This document shows, in pieces, positions 9,257-18,082 of a DNA stretch of 64,000 nucleotides (its first letter is position 1; each line of letters opens with the position of its first letter). Source of the DNA: an uncultured Flavobacteriaceae bacterium (GTDB lineage Bacteria; Bacteroidota; Bacteroidia; Flavobacteriales; Flavobacteriaceae); contig CAJYAG010000003.1 in assembly GCA_913065125.1 (NCBI GenBank), positions 310,001-374,000 on the forward strand. The letters run 5' to 3'. The position numbers and the translations under genes were made by a program. The notes under the pieces are model-generated. The model ran no database searches and was not told where the DNA came from. It saw only the letters and a program-made list of their open reading frames with translations.

Positions 9257-9281
9257 AAAAAAAGATAAATAAATTTTCTTT

Positions 9282-9420
9282 GTCATTTCGAGCGAAGTGA
9301 AACGAAGTCGAGAAATCTTTAATTTGTGTTTTGAGAGTAAGATCTCTCCGCTGCGGTCGAGATGACATGCTATTGACATTTTGAGCGAAACAAAGTGAAG
9401 TTGAGAAATCTTTAATTTGT
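9282..9420. repeat. Intergenic repeat cluster, two direct copies and one inverted copy
   Basis: Copy one (9282-9326) and copy two (9374-9420) share ATTTCGAGCGAA/AAGTCGAGAAATC-type sequence and both end in GAGAAATCTTTAATTTGT. Between them, 9341-9368 is an inverted relative (GATCTCTCCGCTGCGG then TCGAGATGACAT). This is the kind of short dispersed intergenic repeat common in flavobacterial chromosomes. It fills the space between the two divergent ECF-type promoters. A 60-codon minus-strand frame across it is not a gene. Confidence 0.7.
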
Positions 9421-9441
9421 ATTATATTTTTTGAAAAATTT

Positions 9442-9470
9442 GTAACCTTTTTTATATCTTATAAGTCAAA
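9442..9470 (+). promoter_or_regulatory. Candidate autoregulated ECF-type promoter
   Basis: GTAACC at 9442-9447, 17-base spacer, GTCAAA at 9465-9470. The same boxes with identical spacing occur in the divergent direction at 9256-9228, which suggests the sigma factor at 9478 recognises both. The predicted transcript start is only a few bases before the ATG, so the mRNA may be nearly leaderless. Confidence 0.5.
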
Positions 9471-9477
9471 GATACTA

Positions 9478-10062
9478 ATGACCAAGCTAACTGAAGAAAA
9501 CTATATAGAAAACACCCTTAAAGGAGATTCTACTGCTTTTGCTTTCTTAATTGATAAGTATAAGGATATGGTTTTTACGCTGGCACTAAAAATGGTAAAG
9601 AGTAGAGAAGTGGCAGAAGAGGTTTCGCAAGATGCTTTTTTAAAAGCCTATAAATATTTATCGAAATTTAAAGGCGATTCAAAATTTTCTACTTGGTTGT
9701 ATAAAATTGCTTACAACACCTGTTTGGATGCAATAAAAAAGAATTCGAATCAAAAAAATAATATACCTATTGATGAAATTACAATTAATTATATTTCATC
9801 TGTAGAAACTGTTTTAGATGGAATAGAAAGAGAAGAAAGAGCAGAAATCATAAACGATTGTTTAGAACAATTACCAGAAGATGAAAAAGCAATGTTGTTG
9901 TTTTTTTATTTTAAAGAGTTAAGTTTAAAAGAAATTACAGAAATTACTTCTATGGGTGAGGCAAACGTAAAAGTAAAATTACACAGAGCTCGTAAAAAAT
10001 TATTGAGTATTGTAAAGAATACAGTAGAACCAGCATTAATTAGTCATTATGGGAGAAAATAA
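9478..10062 (+). CDS. ECF RNA polymerase sigma factor
   Basis: 194 residues. Region 2 (about 20-95) contains SREVAEEVSQDAFLKAYKYL and the FSTWLYKIAYNTCLDAIKK promoter-melting segment. Region 4 (about 130-185) contains the helix-turn-helix LSLKEITEITSMGEANVKVKLHRARKKL. The next gene overlaps it by 14 bases and is a one-pass membrane protein, fitting a sigma/anti-sigma pair. Matching GTAACC-N17-GTC boxes lie before this gene and before the divergent DUF6249-like gene, pointing to autoregulation and at least one extra target. Confidence 0.92.
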   Translation: MTKLTEENYIENTLKGDSTAFAFLIDKYKDMVFTLALKMVKSREVAEEVSQDAFLKAYKYLSKFKGDSKFSTWLYKIAYNTCLDAIKKNSNQKNNIPIDEITINYISSVETVLDGIEREERAEIINDCLEQLPEDEKAMLLFFYFKELSLKEITEITSMGEANVKVKLHRARKKLLSIVKNTVEPALISHYGRK

Positions 10063-10468
10063 GCACATTAAAGAAATAGATGCTTTTGCAAAAAAGTATG
10101 TAAAAGAGATTCCGACAGAAACTCCTTCAGTAGATTTTACATCAAAATTAATGAAATCTATTGCTCAATTAGCACCTGTAAAAAGCACACTTGTTTACAA
10201 GCCGTTAATTTCTAAAAAAGGTTGGTTTTTTGTTGCATTATCTATAATAACAGTTGTGCTTGTTCCTTTTAATACCAATACCAACAAAGAAGAAATAGTT
10301 ACATTACCAAAACTAGATTTCTCTTTTCTAACTAAATTGAGTTTTTCTAGTGCTTTTGAAAATCTAGCAGTTTCTAATACTATATTTATTATTACAGTAA
10401 TTTTTGGATTGTTTTTGTTAGTCCAAATACTCTTCATAAAAGGATTTTTCGAAAAAAAACTACATTAA
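10049..10468 (+). CDS. Putative membrane anti-sigma factor
   Basis: 139 residues, unlike any named family that I recognise. It has a soluble N-terminus of about 55 residues (cytoplasmic), a membrane segment at about 54-72 (KGWFFVALSIITVVLVPF) and a second at about 108-132. The ATG lies 14 bases inside the sigma gene, so the two are translationally coupled. Position, size and topology support an anti-sigma role; sequence alone does not prove it. It ends 2 bases from the convergent gene at 10471, with no obvious terminator between. Confidence 0.6.
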   Translation: MGENKHIKEIDAFAKKYVKEIPTETPSVDFTSKLMKSIAQLAPVKSTLVYKPLISKKGWFFVALSIITVVLVPFNTNTNKEEIVTLPKLDFSFLTKLSFSSAFENLAVSNTIFIITVIFGLFLLVQILFIKGFFEKKLH

Positions 10469-10470
10469 TT

Positions 10471-11322
10471 TTAATCTGAAACCAAAGCTAATTGTGTGCC
10501 TTTTGAATTGACCAAAATTCTCGAAATATTTTTAAATTTGTTTTTTGGAAACGTATGAAAAATACTCCAATTTTTATCCGTTGCAGGGTTAAATTTCATT
10601 AAAGTGTTTCCTACAGCCATTAATAAGGTGCCGTCTGGTAACCAACAAATATCTTCTTTTTTACCAATAGTTTCAATAATTTTTCTTCGTTCTCCATTGT
10701 TGGGGTTAAACATTGTAACTTCCCATTGTTCCTTTTCTTTGTTGATATAACTCACAAAAGTAGTATTCGGAATATGATGTACAGATCTTCCTACTTTTTT
10801 CTGAATTGTTGTATTTCTATTTAACTTTAATTCGCTTTTTATTAAATCTAAATCTTCACCGACAATAACAACATTTATCGTTGTGTTTTTATCGAGCCAC
10901 ATCGGATATGCCACTTTTAAATCTGCAATAATTTCTGTGCTTTCACCAGTTTTGTAATTGTATTTGTAAAATCGTTGTAAACCATCAGTATCTAGTCTTA
11001 CCGCAGAAATATCTTTAGATTTCGGAATTCGTTGCGGCGAATATTCTCCGCCATTTGGTGTAGTATTTATAAATTTAATTTCCCCAGTTTTTATATTGTA
11101 TGCTGCAATATCTGTTTGTTTATTTCTGGTTGATGAAAAAATAACTAAATTATTTGAATAAAAATATGGCTGACTATCGTATCCTGGATTATTTGAAATA
11201 TTTTTCCCGTTACCAACAGACCAATTTCCGTTATTTTTGTCTAGATTAAAAAGATATACTTCTGTGTTTGTTTGCGCAACAGCAAAAGTAGTTGTAAATA
11301 AAAAGAATAGGATATTTTTCAT
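10471..11322 (-). CDS. Exported beta-propeller-like (TolB/PD40-type) protein
   Basis: 283 residues with a signal peptide (about 1-16, ending AVAQ). The body shows repeated blades of the WD40-like/TolB type: PYFYSNNLVIFSSTRNKQTDIAAYNIKTGEI, SAVRLDTDGLQRFYKYNYKTGE and CWLPDGTLLMAVGNTLMKFNP, each of about 40-45 residues. Such propellers are binding modules. No catalytic motif is visible. It stands alone, convergent with the anti-sigma gene. The function is unknown. Confidence 0.62.
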   Translation of the reverse strand: MKNILFFLFTTTFAVAQTNTEVYLFNLDKNNGNWSVGNGKNISNNPGYDSQPYFYSNNLVIFSSTRNKQTDIAAYNIKTGEIKFINTTPNGGEYSPQRIPKSKDISAVRLDTDGLQRFYKYNYKTGESTEIIADLKVAYPMWLDKNTTINVVIVGEDLDLIKSELKLNRNTTIQKKVGRSVHHIPNTTFVSYINKEKEQWEVTMFNPNNGERRKIIETIGKKEDICWLPDGTLLMAVGNTLMKFNPATDKNWSIFHTFPKNKFKNISRILVNSKGTQLALVSD

Positions 11323-11449
11323 TTTTTATGATTGAGTTTTATCAAATATACTAAAATTTTAACCCAAGATTTTGAAAATTCATAAATGTAAAGTATATTT
11401 GCCATATGGTAAAAATAATTTTACTTAATATAAAATATATTTGTCAATT

Positions 11450-11899
11450 ATGAGTGTGAATAAAATAATAGAATGCGAACAAAAACGATTTACAAAACTT
11501 GCAAATTTTAGATTGTCATCTAAATTTATGCCAGTTGGAGTAGTACTAGGATTTGCATCAATCATTATGATGTTTGTAAGAGCTTTTGCATTAGAGGGAG
11601 ATACAGAGTGGTTAAAATTATTACTACAAAAAACATTGTTAATAGGCATGTTGGTAATGTCGATTTCAAAAGATAAAGAAGAAGACGAAATGATCATTGC
11701 ATTACGAGCACAATCGTATGCGATAGCTTTTATAATAGGTGTTGTGTATGCTTTGGTAATGCCTTATGTAGAATTTGGAGTAGATAGTGTTGTAGAGTCT
11801 AATGTTTCGGAATTTAAAAACTTAGGCGATTTTCAAGTATTACTTTTTATGCTAATGATTCAACTATTATTTTTTCATAATTTAAAACGTTTTAGATAA
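11450..11899 (+). CDS. Small membrane protein paired with an XRE regulator
   Basis: 149 residues from the ATG at 11450. An in-frame TTG at 11441 would add three residues but is less likely. There are four membrane segments at about 24-44, 60-75, 90-113 and 128-145 and no recognisable catalytic motif. The stop overlaps the ATG of the XRE gene by one base (TAATG). Small multi-pass proteins coupled to a short Cro/C1-type regulator are a recurring two-gene arrangement in bacteria, and the membrane protein may be the regulator's main target or sensor. A TATATTTG box at 11436-11443 resembles the Bacteroidota -7 element. Confidence 0.65.
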   Translation: MSVNKIIECEQKRFTKLANFRLSSKFMPVGVVLGFASIIMMFVRAFALEGDTEWLKLLLQKTLLIGMLVMSISKDKEEDEMIIALRAQSYAIAFIIGVVYALVMPYVEFGVDSVVESNVSEFKNLGDFQVLLFMLMIQLLFFHNLKRFR

Positions 11900-12099
11900 T
11901 GGAAAACACCATAAAAGTAGAACGTGCTATTTTAAATTTAACTCAAGATGATTTAGCTAAAAAGATTGGTGTTTCTAGGCAAACTATTAATTCTATTGAA
12001 GCAAATAGGTATGTTCCTTCAACTGTTTTGGCCTTAAAATTATCTGAAGTTTTTGGGAAACCAGTAAACAATTTTTTTAAACTTCATAAGAGTGATTGA
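11899..12099 (+). CDS. XRE-family (Cro/C1-type) transcriptional regulator
   Basis: 66 residues made almost entirely of one helix-turn-helix domain: LTQDDLAKKIGVSRQTINSIEANRYVPS at about 13-40, then ALKLSEVFGKPVNNFF, the usual end of the short YozG-like group. It lacks any effector domain. It is translationally coupled to the membrane protein upstream and closed by a terminator at 12098-12138. It probably regulates its own two-gene unit. Confidence 0.85.
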   Translation: MENTIKVERAILNLTQDDLAKKIGVSRQTINSIEANRYVPSTVLALKLSEVFGKPVNNFFKLHKSD

Positions 12100-12138
12100 T
12101 AAAAAACCTCTTTGTGAAAACAAGGAGGTTTTTTATCA
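12098..12138. terminator. Bidirectional terminator
   Basis: Inverted repeat GATAAAAAACCTC / GAGGTTTTTTATC with a 15-base loop, between the convergent XRE gene and the GNAT-nitrilase gene. It has A and T runs on both sides. Confidence 0.85.
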
Positions 12139-12142
12139 TAAT

Positions 12143-13666
12143 TTATTTTTTCTTTAATTCAAAAAGATCTTTTCTACGGTCTTTTAAATTTCGTACACTT
12201 CCAAATTGATTCAAATCTTTTAGCAAATCTAAATCAACATCAGCAATTAAAATCATTTCGGTATTGGTTGTTGCTTCAGCTTTAATTCCGTTGGCAGGAA
12301 ACGAAAAATCACAGGGCGTAAAAACCATCGATTGTGCAAACTGAATGTCCATATTATTTACTTTAGGTAAATTACCCACGCTACCAGCAATGGCAACATA
12401 ACATTCGTTTTCTATAGCTCTTGCTTGTGCGCAATGACGCACTCTAGAATAACCGTTTTGTGTGTCTGTTAAAAATGGGATAAACAAAATGTCCATGCCT
12501 TCATCAGCTAACAATCTGCTTAATTCTGGAAATTCAGAATCGTAACAAATTAGAACTCCAATTTTACCACAATCAGTGTCAAAAGTTTTCAGTTTATTTC
12601 CGCCTTGCATTCCCCAAACTTTTGCTTCATCTGGAGTAACATGCAATTTTTCATAACGATCTGTTGTGCCGTCTCTTTTACAGATATAACCAACATTGTA
12701 CAGCAATCCTTCTTTAAGCTCTGGCATGCTTCCGGTAATAATATTGATGTTGTATGTAATTGCCAACTCAGAAAATTTCTGAACAATTTTTGGTGTGTAT
12801 TTTGCCAATTCTCTAATTGCTTCAGATTCTGGTAAGTGATTATTATCTGCCATTAATGGCGCATTAAAAAACTCTGGAAACAATGCAAAATCTGAACGAT
12901 ATGCAGAAACTGCATCTACAAAATACTCTGCTTGTTGCATTAATTCTTCCAAATCTTTATACAAACGCATTTGCCATTGAATTAGCCCCAAGCGAACCAC
13001 CGTTTTTTTAGTCGCTGCTTTTTTAGATTTCTTTTTGTAGTAAATATTGTCCCATTCTAATAATACAGCAAATTCTCCAGAATTTTCATCGCCTTCTAAA
13101 TAACCATTTAAAATTTTTGTTGGATGAAAATCATTTGATATTTGAAAGTTTAAAACCGGGTCATTGATTTCTTTACGTTTTACTTTTTCGATGTATTCTT
13201 TTGGCGATAAAGTTTCAGAAAATGTATGATAATTCGGAATTCTTCCTCCAAATGCAATGCCTCGTAAATTTAATTTTTCTGCAAGTTCTTTTCTGTAATC
13301 GTATAACCTTCTCCCTAAGCGTAAACCTCTGTATTCTGCTTTGATAAATACATCGATTCCGTACAAAACATCTCCGTCTTTTTTATGTGTATCAAAGGTG
13401 TATTTTCCAGTAATATCTTCGTAGGTATGTTTGTCATCAAAACTATCATAATCTACAATAATAGATAGAGCACAACCTGCTAACTTGCCATTAATTTTAA
13501 TAACTACTTGGCCTTCAGGAAACTTATCAATTAACGATTTTATTTGCGATTCGCTCCAATACGAATCTGGCATCGTTGCATAGGCTTCAATCATTGCACT
13601 TTTTAAAGCTTTGTAATCATCAAGCGTTAAAAATTTAAGTTCTATGTTTTCTATATTTTGTAACAT
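12143..13666 (-). CDS. GNAT acetyltransferase-nitrilase (carbon-nitrogen hydrolase) fusion
   Basis: 507 residues from the ATG at 13666; the frame extends to a TTG at 13714 but that start is less likely. The N-terminal half is a GNAT domain, with YRGLRLGRRLYDYRKELAEKL as the acetyl-CoA-binding stretch. The C-terminal half (about 225-500) is a nitrilase-superfamily amidase with the Glu-Lys-Cys triad in FPEFFNAP, EKLHVTPDE and ICYDSEFPE. The same two-domain layout is widespread in bacteria, so the fusion is not an artefact. The natural substrate is unknown; ammonia release from an amide plus N-acetylation is inferred. Confidence 0.87.
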   Translation of the reverse strand: MLQNIENIELKFLTLDDYKALKSAMIEAYATMPDSYWSESQIKSLIDKFPEGQVVIKINGKLAGCALSIIVDYDSFDDKHTYEDITGKYTFDTHKKDGDVLYGIDVFIKAEYRGLRLGRRLYDYRKELAEKLNLRGIAFGGRIPNYHTFSETLSPKEYIEKVKRKEINDPVLNFQISNDFHPTKILNGYLEGDENSGEFAVLLEWDNIYYKKKSKKAATKKTVVRLGLIQWQMRLYKDLEELMQQAEYFVDAVSAYRSDFALFPEFFNAPLMADNNHLPESEAIRELAKYTPKIVQKFSELAITYNINIITGSMPELKEGLLYNVGYICKRDGTTDRYEKLHVTPDEAKVWGMQGGNKLKTFDTDCGKIGVLICYDSEFPELSRLLADEGMDILFIPFLTDTQNGYSRVRHCAQARAIENECYVAIAGSVGNLPKVNNMDIQFAQSMVFTPCDFSFPANGIKAEATTNTEMILIADVDLDLLKDLNQFGSVRNLKDRRKDLFELKKK

Positions 13667-13791
13667 TTCTATTTTTGATTTAACAATACAATTATAGCTG
13701 TATTTTTTTTGCAAACATACTTAAAAGTTGTGTTGATTTTACAAAAGAAAAAAAATAGTTAATTTTTTGATTATCAATTATTAATATTAGT

Positions 13792-14664
13792 TTATGATGG
13801 TGTGTTTGCCACGGGAAGTTCTTTTTTGCTAGAAATAAAATTAAAAACTTCTCTAATCGTTTGTTTTCTAATTTTTCGTTGCATATCCATATCAACCTGC
13901 TTTAAAGTGTACTGAAATTTAAGATCTAAATAATCAACTTTCATTTCTACCACTTTTAAATTGTATGTTTTTGGCTCAATATATTGACTGAAACTTTTAA
14001 GCGAAGAAATAATCTCCTTTTCAAGTAGCTCAACACTATCAATATATTTTAAAGCAATTTGAAAATCCACCGTCATAAATCGAGCATCTCTTTTGGTGTA
14101 GTTGATAATTTCGTTGTAATGTACTTTAGAGTTTGGAATGATAACAATGTCATCATCATCATTTAAAACCTTTACTTTTAACATGCTAATTTCTACAATT
14201 TTACCTTTTAAATGATCAATTTTTACATAATCGCCAATTTCAAAAGTATTCGAAAAACTTAGATAAATTCCGCTGATAAAATCAACAATATATTCTTTTG
14301 TCAAAATTGCAATTGCTGCTGCAACAATGGTTAATGATGTGATTAAGTCTTTTGGATTTACGCCGCTAAAAAAACTGATAAGCATTATAATTACAGCAAT
14401 CCCAACGGTAAAATTAGCAATATTTTCGATTCCGAAATGGACGTTGTTTTTTTTGCCTGTAGAAATTTTATTTCTTTTAGAATACAGGTATTTTGCCAGA
14501 TTTGCCGTAAAAACAACAGAGATGTAAAAAATTAAGAAAGCTACAAAAGATTGTAACTCATTGTACTTTTGTATAAAGCTGTGAGTTGTTTGGTTAAAAA
14601 ACTTTAGATAGATAATACCAACTAATATTATTGGATATATCACAAATTTCCATTTTCTATTCAT
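13792..14664 (-). CDS. MscS-family mechanosensitive channel
   Basis: 290 residues. Membrane segments lie at about 8-24, 37-58, 72-95 and 101-122. The MscS core follows: AIAILTKEYIVDFISGIYLSFSNTFEIGDYVKID (pore helix into beta-domain) and IIPNSKVHYNEIINYTKR, then a C-terminal alpha/beta domain. The protein should release solutes under hypo-osmotic shock in the inner membrane. It is shorter than the largest MscS homologues but complete. It stands alone on the minus strand with 74 bases to the next gene. Confidence 0.88.
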   Translation of the reverse strand: MNRKWKFVIYPIILVGIIYLKFFNQTTHSFIQKYNELQSFVAFLIFYISVVFTANLAKYLYSKRNKISTGKKNNVHFGIENIANFTVGIAVIIMLISFFSGVNPKDLITSLTIVAAAIAILTKEYIVDFISGIYLSFSNTFEIGDYVKIDHLKGKIVEISMLKVKVLNDDDDIVIIPNSKVHYNEIINYTKRDARFMTVDFQIALKYIDSVELLEKEIISSLKSFSQYIEPKTYNLKVVEMKVDYLDLKFQYTLKQVDMDMQRKIRKQTIREVFNFISSKKELPVANTPS

Positions 14665-14738
14665 CTTAATTTCTTTTATTCAAAGATAGTGAAAAGAAGT
14701 AAGTGCAATAAAAAAGAGTACTAAACTAGCAATAATTT

Positions 14739-15254
14739 TTAAAAGGCGAGATACATTACATGATTCGGATTTGTATGTGTGGCAGAAATTTTAAAGCCGT
14801 AAGTTCCTACAATTGTAAACCCCATTTTGGTGTAAAAATTAATGGCGCGTTTGTTTTCTATCCAAACATACAACCACATTCCTTGTTGTTGGTGTTGTTT
14901 AGCAAGTTCAATATTAAAATCAAATAATTCTTTTCCTAATTGCAAACCATAAAATTCTTTAAGAACATACAATCTGCTTAAGCAAGTTACAGTATTTGAA
15001 GTTATATTTTTGTTGGGTGTATTGAGTGTAATTTTAGAATATCCTGCCAGTTTATTATTGTGATATATCAAATAATAATGATTCTCAGTGTTTGAGATTT
15101 CTTCTTTAAACTTAGCTTCATTAAAATTTTCTGAAACATAAAAATCTACATCTTCTTTAGAAGCAGAATGTCCGTGCGCTGGTAAAAAAGTTTCTTTAGC
15201 AAGTTGTGCTAAGATTTTTGCGTCTGTTGGTTTGGCTTTGGTAATGTTGTGCAA
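14739..15254 (-). CDS. GNAT-family N-acetyltransferase
   Basis: 171 residues, one GNAT fold. Motif A is seen as LYVLKEFYGLQLGKELFDFNIELA (about 98-121) and motif B as WLYVWIENKRAINFYTKMGF (about 128-147). Substrates of such proteins are diverse (amines, aminoglycosides, protein N-termini) and cannot be read from sequence. The gene borders the repeat-rich edge of the restriction-modification cassette. Confidence 0.82.
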   Translation of the reverse strand: MHNITKAKPTDAKILAQLAKETFLPAHGHSASKEDVDFYVSENFNEAKFKEEISNTENHYYLIYHNNKLAGYSKITLNTPNKNITSNTVTCLSRLYVLKEFYGLQLGKELFDFNIELAKQHQQQGMWLYVWIENKRAINFYTKMGFTIVGTYGFKISATHTNPNHVMYLAF

Positions 15255-15500
15255 TTTGGATGTTTCGTTTAACGGTTTTGTGTAAGAATAATAGCGGATT
15301 TTCTTACACTAACTTTTCGGATTTTTACTGACCTTAAATTTATAATACTCATTTTCGTTTTAGCACTTAAACCGCTATTTTTTATATACGTTGTTAAGCC
15401 ATTGGCTTTATTCCACAAACTTGCTAGCGTTGGCAAGACATACTCTTTTGCAATTTTGGGCTTGTGTGGTGGCTGAATCGAATTGCAAATGTGTATGGCT
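15255..15500. other. Gene-free boundary segment left of the restriction-modification cassette
   Basis: 246 bases between the GNAT gene and the stop of res. An 82-codon minus-strand frame (15269-15517) crosses it, but its composition and the palindromic CGTTGTTAAGCC/GGC-type text look like accessory-cassette boundary sequence rather than protein. The last codons of res (Asn-Glu-Ala-Asn-Ala) lie inside the same boundary sequence. I see no convincing terminator. Confidence 0.5.
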
Positions 15501-15514
15501 TTAAGCGTTGGCTT
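15487..15514. repeat. Left direct repeat flanking the Type III R-M cassette
   Basis: AAATGTG, an 11-base middle, then GCGTTGGCTT. The right side of the cassette has AAATGTG, a 9-base middle and GCGTTGGCTT at 20117-20142 in the same orientation. It overlaps the last codons of res. It is a candidate boundary or attachment-like repeat. Confidence 0.5.
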
Positions 15515-18080
15515 CATTTAGAGTATTTTCCAATGTTTCTTTAAATTCATTCTCATTTTCATTATTATAAAAAGGTACTCCAGTAATCAGATATTTGTCA
15601 GAGTCAATTTCAATCGTTTTTTTCTTTTCTCTAATTTCTTTTAAAAAATCTTCTTTCCATTTATCGTGTGCTTTTAAATGATTTCCTTTCGGTTCAATAA
15701 AAACTTGATAAGTCAATTCTTTTCCAGTTTTTTGTTTACAGAATAGAACAAAATCTGGTTCAAAAGCTCTTCCTAATTTGTCAATGATTTTAATTACTCT
15801 TTCATTACGAATCAGATAAATGTTATCAAATGACTTTTCTAAATTCTCGAAACGTCTTGCGAACATTTTCACAAACTCTTTTTCCTCACTTGTTCCGTAA
15901 TTTGCATTATAAACATACCAAGGTTCATTTGCGACTAAACCTTCTTGTCCATCAGCTCTTTCACTATCTTTATAAACTTTTATTTCCTTGTCTTTAAATA
16001 CTTCGTGAACAAACTTGTTTATATATTCAGAACCCTCATATTCGGTAAGATTAAATTTGATTTCAGATTCTATAGTTTGTAATAGTTTTTGAATAGCTAA
16101 CAAATAGTCAAAGTTGGAAATTTCATTAAGTCTTGCTTTTGTTCCATTAAAAGTTATTTCTAAACTGCCTAAATAATTTTTATTTTCTATGAAGTTAGAA
16201 AGAGATGATATATTTGGAAAATAACGTTCCAAGCTATCGAAATAATAAAAAGGATTTTGAGATAAAGCATAACGAAGAATGTGATTTGGTATATCACTAA
16301 CTTTAATATCTCTCTGTTCAACTTTTTCTGTTTTAGCTTCCTTTTCTTCTTTTACGAAAACTCCAGACATTAATCCGATTCCAGAGGAAAGTGTAAAATC
16401 TATATTTCGTTTAGAAACTCCTAAATCTGAAAATGATTTTACATTATCATAACTTTTTTCTACTTTTTTATTGAAAATTACTTTACCAGTTTTATAAAAA
16501 TCTGTTTTCTTAAAATCTAGTTTTAATGTTAATTGTTTAGTCTCTATTTTATCTTCATCTTCGTAGATTCCAGATTCTACCAAAGCTTTTTTCAATTCCG
16601 AAATATATCTGTTATCCTCTTTTGTATGATAATACAGCTCTTCCAAAACTTTCAAATCATTTGAAGGCTCGTCATCATATTTACGTTTATATAATTCTTG
16701 TCCTTCTTCTAATACAAAAGGAAAATATCTAGCACCTCTACCAATTAATTGTGCCTCTGAAAGTGTTGTTTTACCAATTTTTGTATTGGAACCTCCGGTA
16801 TTTTGTCCTTCATACAAACGAACAATATCAAACAAATTTAAAACGTCCCAGCCTTCATTTAATTTTTGGACTGCAAAAACAGCTCTAATTGGATTGTTTT
16901 CATCTTCCAAAGTGTTTAAACGAATTTGATTTAATTCAGCTTCTTTATCGTTATTAGCACTTATACAATTTTCTTCTTTAAAGTTTGATTTAATGCGTTT
17001 CGCAATTTCGTTAGAAGAAAGTTTTATAGCTTGAAAAAAAGCAAATGCCTTTTGAACAATTTCAACAGTTGATGTTTTTTTTATATTCTCAACGAATTCA
17101 GAAGATAATTCCTCAATCAAATTGTGAAAATTTTCTTTGTTTTGTTCTGATTCTTTAATAGTCTGTTTTGCCTTGAAAAGAATAACAGGTTTTAAATTGA
17201 TGTTTTTTGATGTTGCTAACTCTTGACGATACAAATTCAAAATTAATGCTTGAATAATGCGTTCTTTTTCATTGTATAAAGACCTGATTAAATTAATTTC
17301 TTTAGAATATTTATCAATTCTAAATTGAGCTAGGTCGTATTTATGAATTACCTTATTTTGATATTTTTCAGTTATTTCTCTGCTTTCGTAATCTAATGTA
17401 GCCGTAAATTCTAAAAGAATATTTTCTAAATTTTGCTTTAAAATTTTAGTGACTGTATTTTCCCAAGATGGTACAAATTCATCTATAATCTTTTGTTTAA
17501 TTTTTGTTGTTGAGCTTAAATGATGTGCTTCATCAGCAATAAGAACAATTTTTCTACTTTGAAAATCTTCATAAGTTACGCTGTTCTCTTTGGTTTTATT
17601 TAAGTCAGAATGCAATTTATGAATTGTCGTAAAGTGAATATTGATATTATCGTTATCGGCTTCTTCAAAATTTGAAACATCCTTAATTAAAACTTCTTTG
17701 CCATCAACAACTATTTTATCGGTAAATAAATATTTTGATGCCTGAGCGTTTAAAAAATTATCTTTGGTTTTAGTGATAATGTTGTTTGAATTAACAAAAA
17801 ACAAAAAATTGCGATAACCTTTTTCGTAGAGATAAATCATTAAACCAGCCATAACAAGTGTTTTACCACTTCCTGTTGCCATATTATAGAGTAGGTGATA
17901 AGGCTTATTAGGTTTTTCCTCAAAATCTTCTTTATCTAAATATATATAACGTTTAAATGCTTCTTCTTGGTATGGTCTAATACCATATTTTATATTGTCC
18001 GAAATATAATTTGGAAGTACAACTTGCTCCAATGCTTTACGAGCAAAAGGATTATCAAATATGCTGTATAAAAATCCCAT
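15501..18080 (-). CDS. res: Type III restriction enzyme, Res subunit
   Basis: 859 residues. A superfamily 2 helicase/translocase core: Walker A ATGSGKT at 68-74, DEAH box at 183-186, FTATLDY motif III and QLIGRGARYFPF motif VI. The C-terminus carries a PD-(D/E)xK nuclease: Pro-Asp at 775-776 and Glu-Pro-Lys at 796-798. With Mod it forms a complex that translocates on DNA and cuts near unmethylated sites in head-to-head orientation. It follows mod by 2 bases. No frameshift or missing motif was seen, so the system looks intact. Confidence 0.92.
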   Translation of the reverse strand: MGFLYSIFDNPFARKALEQVVLPNYISDNIKYGIRPYQEEAFKRYIYLDKEDFEEKPNKPYHLLYNMATGSGKTLVMAGLMIYLYEKGYRNFLFFVNSNNIITKTKDNFLNAQASKYLFTDKIVVDGKEVLIKDVSNFEEADNDNINIHFTTIHKLHSDLNKTKENSVTYEDFQSRKIVLIADEAHHLSSTTKIKQKIIDEFVPSWENTVTKILKQNLENILLEFTATLDYESREITEKYQNKVIHKYDLAQFRIDKYSKEINLIRSLYNEKERIIQALILNLYRQELATSKNINLKPVILFKAKQTIKESEQNKENFHNLIEELSSEFVENIKKTSTVEIVQKAFAFFQAIKLSSNEIAKRIKSNFKEENCISANNDKEAELNQIRLNTLEDENNPIRAVFAVQKLNEGWDVLNLFDIVRLYEGQNTGGSNTKIGKTTLSEAQLIGRGARYFPFVLEEGQELYKRKYDDEPSNDLKVLEELYYHTKEDNRYISELKKALVESGIYEDEDKIETKQLTLKLDFKKTDFYKTGKVIFNKKVEKSYDNVKSFSDLGVSKRNIDFTLSSGIGLMSGVFVKEEKEAKTEKVEQRDIKVSDIPNHILRYALSQNPFYYFDSLERYFPNISSLSNFIENKNYLGSLEITFNGTKARLNEISNFDYLLAIQKLLQTIESEIKFNLTEYEGSEYINKFVHEVFKDKEIKVYKDSERADGQEGLVANEPWYVYNANYGTSEEKEFVKMFARRFENLEKSFDNIYLIRNERVIKIIDKLGRAFEPDFVLFCKQKTGKELTYQVFIEPKGNHLKAHDKWKEDFLKEIREKKKTIEIDSDKYLITGVPFYNNENENEFKETLENTLNEANA

Positions 18081-18082
18081 AT

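Noticed and set aside
9197..9379. 60-codon minus-strand frame before the ECF sigma gene
   Set aside because: It runs across the intergenic repeat cluster and the candidate promoter; it is the usual translation of this repeat, not a gene.
13667..13714. TTG start for the GNAT-nitrilase fusion
   Set aside because: The ATG at 13666 gives the expected start; the extra 16 codons are basic and not family-like.
15269..15517. 82-codon minus-strand frame beside the end of res
   Set aside because: It lies on palindromic boundary sequence and overlaps the res end out of frame; residue use looks like translated repeat.
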